This document shows, piece after piece, positions 34,412 through 43,141 of a DNA stretch of 64,000 bases; position 1 is the stretch's first letter, and each line of letters begins with the position of its first letter. Below the pieces are notes generated by a model. That model made no database searches. It saw only the letters and a program-made list of their open reading frames with translations, and had not been told where the DNA came from. The DNA is from MH13 sp042140245 (lineage in GTDB: Bacteria; Pseudomonadota; Alphaproteobacteria; Rhizobiales; MH13): the NCBI RefSeq assembly GCF_042140245.1, contig NZ_CP159483.1, positions 1,798,001 through 1,862,000 of the forward strand, read 5' to 3'. The translations under genes were made by a program, and so were the position numbers.

Positions 34412-35242
34412 ATGGCTTTGCTCAGCTTCGAGCGAAAGTATCGCGTGCGCGGGGGCACACTGATCGGAGGCGACCTATTCGACTTCTGGGTGGGGCCTTT
34501 TTACGTCGGCTTCTTTGGCGTGACGTCGATTTTCTTCGCGGTGCTTGGAACAGCGTTGATCATTTTTGGCGCCTCAATGGGGCCGACCTGGAACATTTGG
34601 CTGCTCTCCATCAATCCGCCTGACGTTTCCTACGGGCTGGCTTTAGCGCCCATGCAGGAAGGCGGTCTTTGGCAAATCATCACCATTTGCGCGGTCGGTG
34701 CCTTCTGTTCCTGGGCGCTGCGCGAGGTGGAAATTTGCAGAAAACTCGGCATGGGGCTTCACGTTCCCTTTGCCTTCTCCATCGCGATCTTGGCGTTTGT
34801 AACGCTCAACGTTTTTCGCCCATTTGCTCTGGGCGCGTGGGGACACGGGTTTCCCTACGGCATTATGAGCCACCTGAATTGGGTTTGGTTCACCGGCTAC
34901 CAGTACGGGAACTTCCACTACAACCCCGCTCATATGGTGGCGATCACGTTCTTCTTCACCACCACATTCGCTTTGGCCCTGCACGGCGGCATGGTGCTCT
35001 CAGCGGTTAACCCGCAGCGCGGCGGCGAAGTGAAGACGCCGGAGCACGAAGACACCTACTTCCGCGACACGATTGGCTACTCCATCGGTACGCTTGGTAT
35101 TCACCGTTTGGGGCTGTTCCTGGCGTTGAACGCGGGCTTCTGGAGCGCGGTGTGCATCATCATATCCGGCCCGGTTTATGCCGGTTCATGGATCGATTGG
35201 TGGGAGTTCATTCGCGAAACAATCACCTGGGATGGTGTTTAG
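34412..35242 (+). CDS. pufL: Photosynthetic reaction centre L subunit
   Basis: 276-residue type-II reaction-centre subunit with five transmembrane helices. It opens MALLSFERKYRVRGGTLIGG and carries the special-pair and accessory His region (YGNFHYNPAHMVAITFFF) and the iron and quinone-site His (LALHGGMVLS). ATG at 34412 with AAGGAGG upstream. pufM follows six bases after the stop. Confidence 0.97.
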   Translation: MALLSFERKYRVRGGTLIGGDLFDFWVGPFYVGFFGVTSIFFAVLGTALIIFGASMGPTWNIWLLSINPPDVSYGLALAPMQEGGLWQIITICAVGAFCSWALREVEICRKLGMGLHVPFAFSIAILAFVTLNVFRPFALGAWGHGFPYGIMSHLNWVWFTGYQYGNFHYNPAHMVAITFFFTTTFALALHGGMVLSAVNPQRGGEVKTPEHEDTYFRDTIGYSIGTLGIHRLGLFLALNAGFWSAVCIIISGPVYAGSWIDWWEFIRETITWDGV

Positions 35243-35248
35243 GAGGGT

Positions 35249-36370
35249 ATGATGAACAACTATCAAAACATCTTCACCCGTGTTCAGGTGATGGGCCATG
35301 TTGAGCCGGGTGTGGACATCCCCGATGATGACACAGCCTATGAGCGCACCAGTGGCTTTTTGAGCTACTGGATCGGTAAGATCGGTAACGCGCAGCTCGG
35401 CCCCATCTATCTTGGGGCTTTGGGTGTTGCCTCCGTGATCTGCTTCTCGATCTCGTTCTTCATCATGGGCATGAATATGGCCGCTGATGTTGGCTGGAAC
35501 CCTGTCCTGTTCGTTCGCGAGTTCTTCTGGCTGTCGCTTGATCCGCCAGGCCCAGAGTATGGGCTGCAGGTTCTGCCGCCCCTGCGTGAGGGTGGTTGGT
35601 TTTTGATCGCCGGTTTCTTCCTGACAGCGTCTATTCTGCTGTGGTGGGTTCGGATGTACCGCCGCGCCAAAGCGCTTGGGCTTGGGCTTCACGTTTGCTG
35701 GGCCTTTGCAGCGGCGATCTGGCTGTTCCTCGTGCTTGGCTTTATTCGCCCGGTCATGATGGGCAGTTGGCACCACGCTGTGCCGTATGGGGTCTTTCCG
35801 CATCTGGACTGGACGAACAACTTCTCCATCGAGTGGGGCAATCTGTTCTGGAATCCGTTCCATATGCTGTCGATTGTTTTCCTGTACGGCTCGGCTCTGC
35901 TGTTCGCCATGCACGGCGCGACAATCCTTGCGGTGACCCGCTATGGCGGTGAGCGTGAGATTGAGCAGATCACTGATCGTGGGACGGCGTCTGAACGTGC
36001 TGCACTTTTCTGGCGCTGGACGATGGGCTTCAATGCCTCGATGGAATCCATTCACCGTTGGGCTTGGTGGTTTGCTATGCTGACCACGTTGACAGGTGGC
36101 ATCGGCATTTTGATCACAGGTACAGTGGTTGATGACTGGACCCTATGGGGTATGAAGCACGGCGTTGTGCCGGAGGACCTCTCATGGTGGCCGATCACAC
36201 CAGACTCCACCATCTCGCAGTGGGGCGTGGAGCCTGCCCCGCCACCTGCTCCGGTTATAGAGGCGGCGCCGGCTGCCGATGCCATGCCAGCAGCTGATGG
36301 GGCCGCAAGTGGTGACACGTCAACCGGTGCAGATGATGCTGGGTCACCCAGCGAGGGCACGACCAACTAA
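35249..36370 (+). CDS. pufM: Photosynthetic reaction centre M subunit, extended C-terminus
   Basis: 373 residues. The core is canonical: NAQLGPIYLGALGV, GFIRPVMMGSW, the His-rich helix NLFWNPFHMLSIVF, LLFAMHGATILAV and the iron-site Glu in GTASERAALFWRW. The R. sphaeroides subunit is about 308 residues; this one continues for roughly 60 more, mostly a Pro/Ala/Asp/Ser-rich tail (VEPAPPPAPVIEAAPAADA and onward). ATG at 35249, with a second ATG at 35252. No pufC or pufX follows; a terminator does. Confidence 0.96.
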   Translation: MMNNYQNIFTRVQVMGHVEPGVDIPDDDTAYERTSGFLSYWIGKIGNAQLGPIYLGALGVASVICFSISFFIMGMNMAADVGWNPVLFVREFFWLSLDPPGPEYGLQVLPPLREGGWFLIAGFFLTASILLWWVRMYRRAKALGLGLHVCWAFAAAIWLFLVLGFIRPVMMGSWHHAVPYGVFPHLDWTNNFSIEWGNLFWNPFHMLSIVFLYGSALLFAMHGATILAVTRYGGEREIEQITDRGTASERAALFWRWTMGFNASMESIHRWAWWFAMLTTLTGGIGILITGTVVDDWTLWGMKHGVVPEDLSWWPITPDSTISQWGVEPAPPPAPVIEAAPAADAMPAADGAASGDTSTGADDAGSPSEGTTN

Positions 36371-36404
36371 GTAGGCCGTCTCTTCTGAGCACAAGATTTC
36401 AAAG

Positions 36405-36429
36405 CGCCGGCCCTTGGGTCGGCGTTTTT
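36405..36429 (+). terminator. Rho-independent terminator of the bch-puf superoperon
   Basis: CGCCGGCCC (36405-36413) pairs with GGGTCGGCG (36416-36424), a 9-bp stem with one G-T wobble, followed by TTTTT. It lies 35 bp after pufM. Confidence 0.85.
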
Positions 36430-37016
36430 CTTGCCGTGATTGGTCCAAGACTGGCATACGCCATTGCTTCGCGAACCTAACGTGTCGCTCGCTGTGCTGA
36501 TCTGCGATAGCTCCACGAAGAATGGCGCTTAAAGCTGCGTGCCATGCTGGCGGCATGTATGAGTTACCGGACGGCGTCCATTCGAGCTGCCCGCGTATCA
36601 ACCATCATGCGGTCCCTTTCGCGCACCCCGTGCTGGCCGCATCTCGAGTGCGGTGGAAGGTGTTGCAGCATCGTTGAGCCTAAAGGGCAGGGCGCATTCA
36701 AAACGGGCTTTTGCCGAAGCTGGGAAGCATTGTCATTGCCTCTTGCTTAAGCGCGTACTGGCCGTTGCCTGATGGCTGGTTTGAACAGGTATGCTTTAGT
36801 TCTGCGCTCAGGACAATGACTGTGATCTCAGGCTTTGTGGTCAGTGCAGTGACGACGCACGTGGGCTGATTGAGCAGAAATGGTAGCCGTCCTGCGCATG
36901 TCTTAACTATGGCAGGGGGAATGCGGCTACCTGCGTGCCAACACCATCCTTTTGAGGTTGGGTTGTAGCTCTTTTGAAACGGGTAGAGCTTATCGTTCAA
37001 AGCACGCCCAGCTACT
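36430..37016. other. Gene-free intergenic region between puf and puh
   Basis: About 590 bases between the puf and puh terminators. Short open frames exist on both strands (up to 85 codons), but none has a convincing ribosome site or recognisable product, and no PpsR palindrome, tRNA or repeat is visible. It may be degraded sequence where pufC or an antenna gene once stood; nothing proves that. Confidence 0.5.
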
Positions 37017-37044
37017 AAAAAAGGCAGCACGTTGACGTGCTGCC
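37017..37044 (-). terminator. Terminator of the puhA-puhBC operon
   Basis: GGCAGCACG (37023-37031), loop TTGA, CGTGCTGCC (37036-37044): a perfect 9-bp stem. On the minus strand it is followed by six T (complement of 37017-37022), 37 bp beyond the puhBC stop. The plus-strand side also has TTTT, so it may act in both directions. Confidence 0.88.
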
Positions 37045-37080
37045 TTTTGAGCATTGCATTCGATCGCTGCTCGTTGCGCT

Positions 37081-38250
37081 CTAAGGTGTGGCCAACCCTG
37101 TTGCATGTCCAATCCGCAGCAGATCAGCAGTTGCTCCGGTTTCGATTGGTCCGAACGATTCCAATCGAATGGATCGATCGGTCAGCGGGTCTGCCAAGTA
37201 GACCCCATCACCGTCAAAACGCTGGAGAATGAAGGGCGCTGTCAGATCGAAGTTCGACTGGCTGCGTGACATGTTGAGGCCACGCAGTGCGCCACGCAAC
37301 AATCCATCAGTTCCCACCTCAACGGTCGTGATCAGTGCCCCGTCGGCAACAGACCGCACCGCGATGCGATCCCCCTCTAGTGGGAGAAACTGAACCTCTT
37401 GCGAGAAGGCAGGGGCACCATCATTGGTGCGCAACGTACTCGTGTCGACCAACTGTGCAAAAGCAACGGTTAGGATGGTGATGATCACCGCACTTGCCGC
37501 CATGATCACCAAGGACCGCGGAATGTAGTGCGGATCTTTAGGCTTTGTCTCGTCGCTCTCACGGCTTGTGCCGGTCGTATTTTTTTCTGCAACGGGCTGC
37601 TCGGCATCCAGGTGCTCAACTTTGACGCCAGAGCGTGCCAAAGCGTCGGTTGTTTGCACATGCGCCGTATAGGTATCCGTCAACAGCTTGGCGACGATTG
37701 AAGCATTGGGGATCGCGCGCAGTGTTGGCTCTGTGTCGCGCATGCGCCACGGCCGCACATGCGGCCATAGAATAAGGTAAGCTAAGGAGACGCCCGGCTT
37801 TAGTGAAACCGAAAGGTTGCCGACATCCTTGCCATTGGCCCTTAGTGCTGCGCTGTCGATGACAGCGAAGGGCACGTTGAAGGTTTTCTGGATGGCAACG
37901 CCAACGCGCATCATGATGCGCTTGTTGGTGATGGTGTAGACCGTTGTTTTCTCAACCGACCAGGCGAGAAGCATCAAAATGCCAACCCCAATCAGTCCAA
38001 ACGCTAGAATGATACCGGCTTCGCCGGTCGCTGTACCGAGGGTGGCGCCAGCGTTCAGCGACCAGGCAGCGCGTGCAATGGCACCAGCGACAACCAGGCC
38101 TGTGATGATATGGGTCTTGAAAACCTGGCGAGCGAAAGCCCGCCAGGATGGGGCGCCTTGCCACAACACGAACTCGCCGCGTGGCAGAGCTGCGGGAAGT
38201 CCGCGAACTGGCTCAGTGGCATAGTCATCATGGTTGTGGATGTAGTTCAA
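37081..38250 (-). CDS. puhBC: Fused PuhB-PuhC photosynthetic complex assembly protein
   Basis: 389 residues in one uninterrupted frame. Residues about 1-205 are PuhB: EPVRGLPAALPRGEFVLWQG, two helices, a PH-like domain (VYTITNKRIMMRVGVAIQ) and the tail NASIVAKLLTDTYTAH. After a polar linker (about 206-245), residues about 246-389 are PuhC: one transmembrane helix (SLVIMAASAVIITILTVAFA) and a periplasmic domain (FLPLEGDRIAVRSVADGALI; LTDRSIRLESFG). Each is normally a separate gene of about 215 and 155 residues, needed for reaction-centre and LH1 assembly. The start is TTG at 38250, overlapping the puhA TGA (TTGA). Confidence 0.88.
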   Translation of the reverse strand: MNYIHNHDDYATEPVRGLPAALPRGEFVLWQGAPSWRAFARQVFKTHIITGLVVAGAIARAAWSLNAGATLGTATGEAGIILAFGLIGVGILMLLAWSVEKTTVYTITNKRIMMRVGVAIQKTFNVPFAVIDSAALRANGKDVGNLSVSLKPGVSLAYLILWPHVRPWRMRDTEPTLRAIPNASIVAKLLTDTYTAHVQTTDALARSGVKVEHLDAEQPVAEKNTTGTSRESDETKPKDPHYIPRSLVIMAASAVIITILTVAFAQLVDTSTLRTNDGAPAFSQEVQFLPLEGDRIAVRSVADGALITTVEVGTDGLLRGALRGLNMSRSQSNFDLTAPFILQRFDGDGVYLADPLTDRSIRLESFGPIETGATADLLRIGHATGLATP

Positions 38251-39044
38251 AACATCGGTTCCGCGCGTTTAGGCGTGGCATAGAAATAGCCGGCGCCGTA
38301 GTAGCCCATGATCTTCTCTTCCTCGAGCATGGTGATCTGATCAGGGTTTGCCGTTAGTGGCACATCGGCGAAATGCTCGCCTTTGATGGCGTGGACGTAG
38401 AGCCGCAAGTTGGGCTGCGTTTTCACCACAGCGAAGTTGGTTGGCATCAGCACTGTGCGTGCACCATCCTCATCGGAGACCTTAATCTCATAGTAGCGGA
38501 TAACGCTTTCAGCCTGATCGACCCAAACATCGACCACGGTGCCGCCAACTTCTTTGTCACACCCAACAACAGGGTGGCCAATTGGATTGGGATCGCCATC
38601 AGGGATAGCGAATGCTTCAAGCATACGCATTGGGCGAATTTTGACGGCTCCTGAGTTCAACAGGTCTGGCACGTCCGCGCGCAGTGCGTAAGCGCCTGGT
38701 CCAACGCCATCGAGCATTGGGTTGTCGCCTGTTGGATCCTTTGGAGCGCCTGACCAAGGTTCGCTGGGCTGAAGCGCCAGCTCGCGGGCTTCGCGCTCAT
38801 AATTGGGCACTGTTACAGACCCATGGCCGTGCGGCAGGCGGAACGTTTTCGGCCCTGGCATGTAGATGCCATGCTCGTACACGTTGCCCGTTTCATCGGA
38901 CTCCAGCGGATACCCCTCGCGCCGTGTTTCTCTTTGCAGATAAAATAGCAGATAGCCGAAAAACAGCCAGAAGCCGTACAGCAGGACCTGAGCAAGATCT
39001 AAGTGGGTGGTGAAGTTGACGAAGTCGAATTGCGAGAAATCCAT
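38247..39044 (-). CDS. puhA: Photosynthetic reaction centre H subunit
   Basis: 265 residues: one N-terminal transmembrane helix (LAQVLLYGFWLFFGYLLFYL, about 18-37) then the cytoplasmic PRC-barrel domain (YPLESDETGNVYEHG; GTVVDVWVDQAESVIRYYEI) that caps PufL/M and supports proton transfer to QB. ATG at 39044 is preceded by GGAGGGCGCT on the coding strand. The stop overlaps the start of puhBC. Confidence 0.95.
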   Translation of the reverse strand: MDFSQFDFVNFTTHLDLAQVLLYGFWLFFGYLLFYLQRETRREGYPLESDETGNVYEHGIYMPGPKTFRLPHGHGSVTVPNYEREARELALQPSEPWSGAPKDPTGDNPMLDGVGPGAYALRADVPDLLNSGAVKIRPMRMLEAFAIPDGDPNPIGHPVVGCDKEVGGTVVDVWVDQAESVIRYYEIKVSDEDGARTVLMPTNFAVVKTQPNLRLYVHAIKGEHFADVPLTANPDQITMLEEEKIMGYYGAGYFYATPKRAEPMF

Positions 39045-39404
39045 AGCGCCCTCCAAATGCTCCCTAATGCGTTAAAAATGGCCAGGCCGAAGGCGGATTG
39101 AGCACTGCCGTGCGGGTGGCTGAGCAGAGCGGTGGTGATGATGGAGCGCAGCGCTGTTCGGTGCAAAAGCGTGCACCAGAGCAATTCTGACCTGTCCAAT
39201 GACGAGCATCATCTGGTTCGTCCGTTCTGTTCGATCCGATGGAATGCCACCGGTAGCTGCCAGTGCGGGAAGATCTCGCGCCGACACCTTACAGAGTACG
39301 GTCGACACTCCCTATGTGTCAATAAAATTGGACGTTGATTTTGTTTTACAGGTGAAAAACCTAGGGCGAGAATCGTTTGCTACCAACGGTACTGATGAGG
39401 CGGG
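39045..39404 (-). promoter_or_regulatory. puhA upstream region with a PpsR-like site
   Basis: 360 bases between idi and puhA without a credible gene. TGTCAATAAAATTGGACG (39317-39334) is a TGT-N12-ACG match with imperfect arms, about 270 bp before the puhA ATG. No terminator for idi is evident, so idi transcripts may continue into puhA. Confidence 0.5.
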
Positions 39405-39950
39405 TTAAGCCGCCGGCGCCCAAACGTCTGACCAGCGCTGAATGTAGAGTCTAAACCAGGGGGTAAAATGCTCGGGATTCTGCGCATTCTCCGCGAACAG
39501 TGCTTCCATTGATACCCAGCGCAGCTCGGCTATTTCATCGGGGTTTGGCTTGGGAATCCATGTCTGCGGGTCGGCGGTGCCCTTGAACATGTGTACATGC
39601 TCATGCTCGGTCAGCCCGCCGCCTACATCGGCGCGATAGGTGACGTCGCCAATGGGCTCCAAGGGTAGGGTGATTCCCAGCTCCTCTTTCAGGCGGCGAT
39701 GCGCACAATCGGCAATGTCCTCTTGCCAGTGGGGGTGGCTGCAACAGGTGTTCGCCCATAGGCCGCCGCAGTGATATTTTTCGTAGGCGCGCCGCTGAAT
39801 GAGCAGCTCTCCCTTTGGGCTGAACACAAAGGCAGAAATGGCCAGGTGTAGAACGCCCAGTTCGTGCGCTCGAAGCTTCTCGATGGGGTAGAGCGAGCCA
39901 TCCTCGGCGATGGCCGGAATGGTGATCTGTGATGAAGTGCTTTTTGACAT
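39405..39950 (-). CDS. idi: Isopentenyl-diphosphate delta-isomerase, type I
   Basis: Interconverts IPP and DMAPP for carotenoid and tail synthesis. 181 residues with the Nudix-like fold; the catalytic Cys lies in ANTCCSHPHWQE (about 67-78) and the Glu/His metal region in EHEHVHMF (about 116-123). ATG at 39950. Many alphaproteobacterial PGCs carry idi, commonly beside bchP; here it sits between bchJ and puhA. Confidence 0.93.
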   Translation of the reverse strand: MSKSTSSQITIPAIAEDGSLYPIEKLRAHELGVLHLAISAFVFSPKGELLIQRRAYEKYHCGGLWANTCCSHPHWQEDIADCAHRRLKEELGITLPLEPIGDVTYRADVGGGLTEHEHVHMFKGTADPQTWIPKPNPDEIAELRWVSMEALFAENAQNPEHFTPWFRLYIQRWSDVWAPAA

Positions 39951-39994
39951 GACTGTACCCAGAGAAGCGATGCGCGGCAGGTTCTCTCTGCCAC

Positions 39995-40642
39995 CTAACG
40001 GGGCCAGTCTAAAACAAACCGACGCACCCGCCCATTGGTGGAGGGGCTTAGGTCATCTTCAATGCGTGCGTCCGGATGGACCAAAGCTTGAAACAGGCCT
40101 TGGAAGGTCGCTGTGTAGTAAAGGCATCGCTCGTCTGGGCGATAGACCTCATCACAGGCAGGGCAGTCCGTCAGTGTGAGTGTGGCAGGCTTGCCTGTTG
40201 TGAAACCGAAGGTGCCGCTGCCTGCGAAGGTCCAGGCATTCTTTGCGATGGCGTTTAAAAGGAGCGTGCTTGCCTGTTTGGCTGGCAGAAGCCGCAGCAG
40301 AACCTGGACAGGTTTGGGAATGCGGTTGGCCAGAATGTAGTTCGCGGTGCGTTCGCCGGCCCGCCAGAGACACTGATCACCCTGACTTTTGGTCATCATG
40401 GTGCGCACGGTTCTGTGCAGCGTGACCACGTCGCGTTCGCTGACCATGGATGTTGGAGGCTGCGTGCAATGATGAGCAAGGCCTGCCAAGTGCGCCAGGC
40501 GTGTTGCCTCTTGTCTGCCTTGCACTTTTTCCAGAGCATTGAACACTTGAAGGATCGCGTTTGGGCCGATGCGGCCGGCGTGATCGCTTGAGTGGCCGCG
40601 CTCCAAAGTTTCAGTTGGTTGCCAGCTCGTGGCGCTGTTCAT
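39995..40642 (-). CDS. bchJ: BchJ, 4-vinyl reductase (V4R) domain protein
   Basis: 215 residues ending in a V4R domain with the CPACDEVYRPDERCLYYTAT stretch (Cys pattern about 158-174). BchJ was first assigned to 8-vinyl reduction of divinyl protochlorophyllide; later work gave that reaction to BciA/BciB and BchJ may carry substrate. Its ATG overlaps the bchE TGA by one base (TGATG), so it is translated with bchE. Confidence 0.88.
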   Translation of the reverse strand: MNSATSWQPTETLERGHSSDHAGRIGPNAILQVFNALEKVQGRQEATRLAHLAGLAHHCTQPPTSMVSERDVVTLHRTVRTMMTKSQGDQCLWRAGERTANYILANRIPKPVQVLLRLLPAKQASTLLLNAIAKNAWTFAGSGTFGFTTGKPATLTLTDCPACDEVYRPDERCLYYTATFQGLFQALVHPDARIEDDLSPSTNGRVRRFVLDWPR

Positions 40643-42336
40643 CAGGCTGGCACGTCTTGGTTTGTTTTCGCCTTGGCTGCTTTATCCTGTGCACGTTTGT
40701 GACCATCGAAAAGTGTGACGCGCCCAGCCTTCTCGGCTTCGGCCATTTGCTCATCGGTCAGCTGCATGGGAGCACCACCGCAGGCCATAGCTTTGGCCGC
40801 CTCATGCATGGTGCTGGCAGGACGGTTGTGGTTGGTTTGCCATTCGATCTTGCTGGCATCGAAGCGTTTCTTGGTCGTGTCGAAGTGAAAATCGACGCCT
40901 TTCTTCGACTGTGGACCCCAATAGTTCACCCGGCCAAGATCGTAGAAGGTGCGCTCAAACCCGGCTTTGAGGAAGGCTTTCAGGCAACCGAGCAGATATT
41001 TGCGGCGCTGGCCTGTGCCTTTCCAAGGATACGAAAAGAACGCCTTGTTCATGTAGAAGCGGCGGTAATTGTGCATCACGCGGTCGAGCAGCGTGGCGCG
41101 GTCCATCGCCTCGGGTTTCATGATGGGCGTGACGAAATTGTACTTGTCGAAATCAAAGATCTCGACCTTGTCACCCAGCTCTTTGAAAAGATCGGAGAAC
41201 GGCCAGGGCGTATACATTGCCCAGTTGGCCAAGTCCGGCTCCCAGTCGCGGGCCATTTGGTAGGTTTCTTCCAGCGTTTCGACGGTTTCGTTTTCTAGCC
41301 CGACAATGAACTGGGCCTCCGTGACGATACCGGCCTCACGCAGCAAGCGGATAGCGCGTTTGTTTTCCTCAATTGTCGTCTCTTTGTTGAAGAGATCCAG
41401 CTTCAACTGAGCAGCTGCCTCGGTGCCAAGCGAGATATGGACAAGACCAGCCTTGCGATAAAAGGGCAGCAATTCCTCATCGCGCAGAATGTCGGTCACA
41501 CGGGTGTTGATGCCCCAGAGCACATCCAGGTCGCGATCGATCAGCTCCTGGCAGAACTGGATGAATTTCTTGCGGTTGATGGTCGGTTCTTCGTCGGCGA
41601 GGATGAAGAAGCCGATATCATGCTCTTTCACCAGCACTTCGATCTCATCGACCACCTTTTTCGGGTCGCGGATGCGGTAATCGCGCCAGAACTTCCATTG
41701 TGAGCAGAACGAGCAGGTGAACGGACAGCCGCGTGCCATGTTGGGAATGGCGACCCGCCGGTTCATGGGAATGTACATGTACTTTTCCCAATCGAGGATC
41801 GACCAGTCTGGTGACAGGCCGTCAATGTCTTTCACCGTGGGGGCCGCTGGCGTTGCAACAACCTGGTCACCATCAAGATAGGCGATGCCGCGTACGGCTT
41901 CGCGAGCTCCTGGCCAGTTGCCAGCGTGGATGGTGGAGATGAGATCGACGAAAATCTCTTCGCCTTCGCCGCGTACGATACAGTCGATCCAGGGCGCTTC
42001 GGCCAGCACTTGCTGATACATGAAAGTGGCGTGAATGCCGCCCAGCACCGTCACCGCATTTGGGTGCAATTCTTTGGCGACCTGCAAGATGCCTTGGGCT
42101 TTGTAGATGGATGGCGTGATGGCCGTGCAGCCAATGATATCGGGCTTTTCAGCAGCGATGGCATCGCGAATGTCGGCGTCCGACATCTTGTTGGTCATCG
42201 CATCGATGAAGGCGACGTCGGTGTAGCCTGCTTTTTTTAGCGACCCTGTCAGATAGGCCACCCAAGCCGGAGGCCAGTTGCCCGCGATCTCCGCGCCGCC
42301 CGAGTGATAGTTGGGATGGATGAGAAGAATGCGCAT
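40642..42336 (-). CDS. bchE: Anaerobic Mg-protoporphyrin IX monomethyl ester cyclase
   Basis: Oxygen-independent ring-E cyclase, a cobalamin-dependent radical-SAM enzyme of 564 residues. An N-terminal B12-binding region (about 1-140; LLIHPNYHSGGAEIAG, VTVLGGIHATF) precedes the radical-SAM cluster Cys204, Cys208, Cys211 in GCPFTCSFCSQW. ATG at 42336. PpsR and FNR-like sites overlap 63-88 bp upstream. It coexists with the aerobic cyclase AcsF in this cluster. Confidence 0.95.
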   Translation of the reverse strand: MRILLIHPNYHSGGAEIAGNWPPAWVAYLTGSLKKAGYTDVAFIDAMTNKMSDADIRDAIAAEKPDIIGCTAITPSIYKAQGILQVAKELHPNAVTVLGGIHATFMYQQVLAEAPWIDCIVRGEGEEIFVDLISTIHAGNWPGAREAVRGIAYLDGDQVVATPAAPTVKDIDGLSPDWSILDWEKYMYIPMNRRVAIPNMARGCPFTCSFCSQWKFWRDYRIRDPKKVVDEIEVLVKEHDIGFFILADEEPTINRKKFIQFCQELIDRDLDVLWGINTRVTDILRDEELLPFYRKAGLVHISLGTEAAAQLKLDLFNKETTIEENKRAIRLLREAGIVTEAQFIVGLENETVETLEETYQMARDWEPDLANWAMYTPWPFSDLFKELGDKVEIFDFDKYNFVTPIMKPEAMDRATLLDRVMHNYRRFYMNKAFFSYPWKGTGQRRKYLLGCLKAFLKAGFERTFYDLGRVNYWGPQSKKGVDFHFDTTKKRFDASKIEWQTNHNRPASTMHEAAKAMACGGAPMQLTDEQMAEAEKAGRVTLFDGHKRAQDKAAKAKTNQDVPA

Positions 42337-42398
42337 GACTGGCCCTGTTCGTGGTTGTTTCCAACGAAGGTCTGATCAGGACAGTGAACAGTTTTGAA

Positions 42399-42424
42399 TG
42401 TCAATTTACGTTGACACGCATCAA
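42399..42424 (-). promoter_or_regulatory. Overlapping PpsR and FNR-like sites of the bchE promoter
   Basis: PpsR: TGTCAATTTACGTTGACA (42399-42416), a perfect TGT-N12-ACA palindrome. FNR/FnrL-like: TTGAC-ACGC-ATCAA (42411-42424), one mismatch from TTGAT-N4-ATCAA. They share TTGACA, so the two proteins would compete or act in turn. FnrL activation of bchE is known in R. sphaeroides. Confidence 0.7.
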
Positions 42425-42520
42425 ATGTTTCAGGGTTTGGTCTACGCACTACCCGGTTCATGGTTTTACGGACCATCACGCAAACGTGCCTGTTGTTTGC
42501 ACGTTGCTGGTTTTGAGCAC

Positions 42521-42548
42521 AAAAAAGGCCGGTGCTCATGCACCGGCC
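42521..42548 (-). terminator. Terminator of the cytochrome c2-like gene
   Basis: GGCCGGTGC (42527-42535), loop TCAT, GCACCGGCC (42540-42548), a perfect 9-bp stem extended by AAA/TTT pairs. On the minus strand it ends in six T, 28 bp after the cytochrome stop codon. It separates the cytochrome from bchE. Confidence 0.9.
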
Positions 42549-42576
42549 TTTGTGAAGTCTTTCCGTAGGAAAGGAC

Positions 42577-43053
42577 CTACATGTCGCCGCCATAGTGCTC
42601 GGTGAGCACGGGCGCGGGGTCCACTTCATTGCCGTCGGCATCGAAGCCAGCAAGATATTTGATCACGTTTTGGATTTGCGCTTCCTGACGCAGACCGGCA
42701 AAAGCCATGCGGGTCCGGGGAACCATTGCACGTGGATTTTCCAGGTACTCAGACATGATCGCAACAGTCCAAACGCCGCCTTGCTCTTCGCCAGCAGCGA
42801 CATGCGAGTCAGAATAGCGGAACCCTTCAATAGAGCCCCATTCACGGCCTATGATGCCATTGAGCGGCGGTCCGACGCGCGCCATGGCATTGGGTCCGAC
42901 CATGTGGCAGGCCGAGCATTGACGGAAGACGGCTGCACCGGCCTCAGCATCTGCATCGATATAAGGCTGGGCGTCCTGCGCGGTTGCGATGCCAGCACCA
43001 CCGACCATGGTGAATGCAGCAGCTGCGAGCGCGATCCCGAAACGTTTCATCAT
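42577..43053 (-). CDS. cycA: Periplasmic cytochrome c2-like protein
   Basis: 158-residue class-I c-type cytochrome: a Sec signal peptide (MKRFGIALAAAAFTMVGGAG, then Ala-Gln), heme motif CSACH (46-50) and a probable Met axial ligand in PRTRMAFAGL. Likely the electron carrier that re-reduces the photo-oxidised special pair, since no pufC tetraheme subunit is present. The symbol is inferred from context; cytochrome c550 is another name for this type. Starts at ATG 43053 or 43050. Confidence 0.8.
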   Translation of the reverse strand: MMKRFGIALAAAAFTMVGGAGIATAQDAQPYIDADAEAGAAVFRQCSACHMVGPNAMARVGPPLNGIIGREWGSIEGFRYSDSHVAAGEEQGGVWTVAIMSEYLENPRAMVPRTRMAFAGLRQEAQIQNVIKYLAGFDADGNEVDPAPVLTEHYGGDM

Positions 43054-43141
43054 TCTATCTCCCTTGGCCAGATGGCCGTTATTGAAATGCCACTCCGCAG
43101 AAACACTGAAGCCAGCATGAAAGCTGAGTCAAGCCAGCGGG

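Noticed and set aside
35186..36055. A 289-codon open frame antisense to pufM
   Set aside because: Basic, repetitive composition typical of the complement of a GC-rich coding strand; no family resemblance.
36344..36750. Short open frames in the puf-puh gap
   Set aside because: Low coding character, no ribosome site and no similarity recognised; one runs through the puf terminator.
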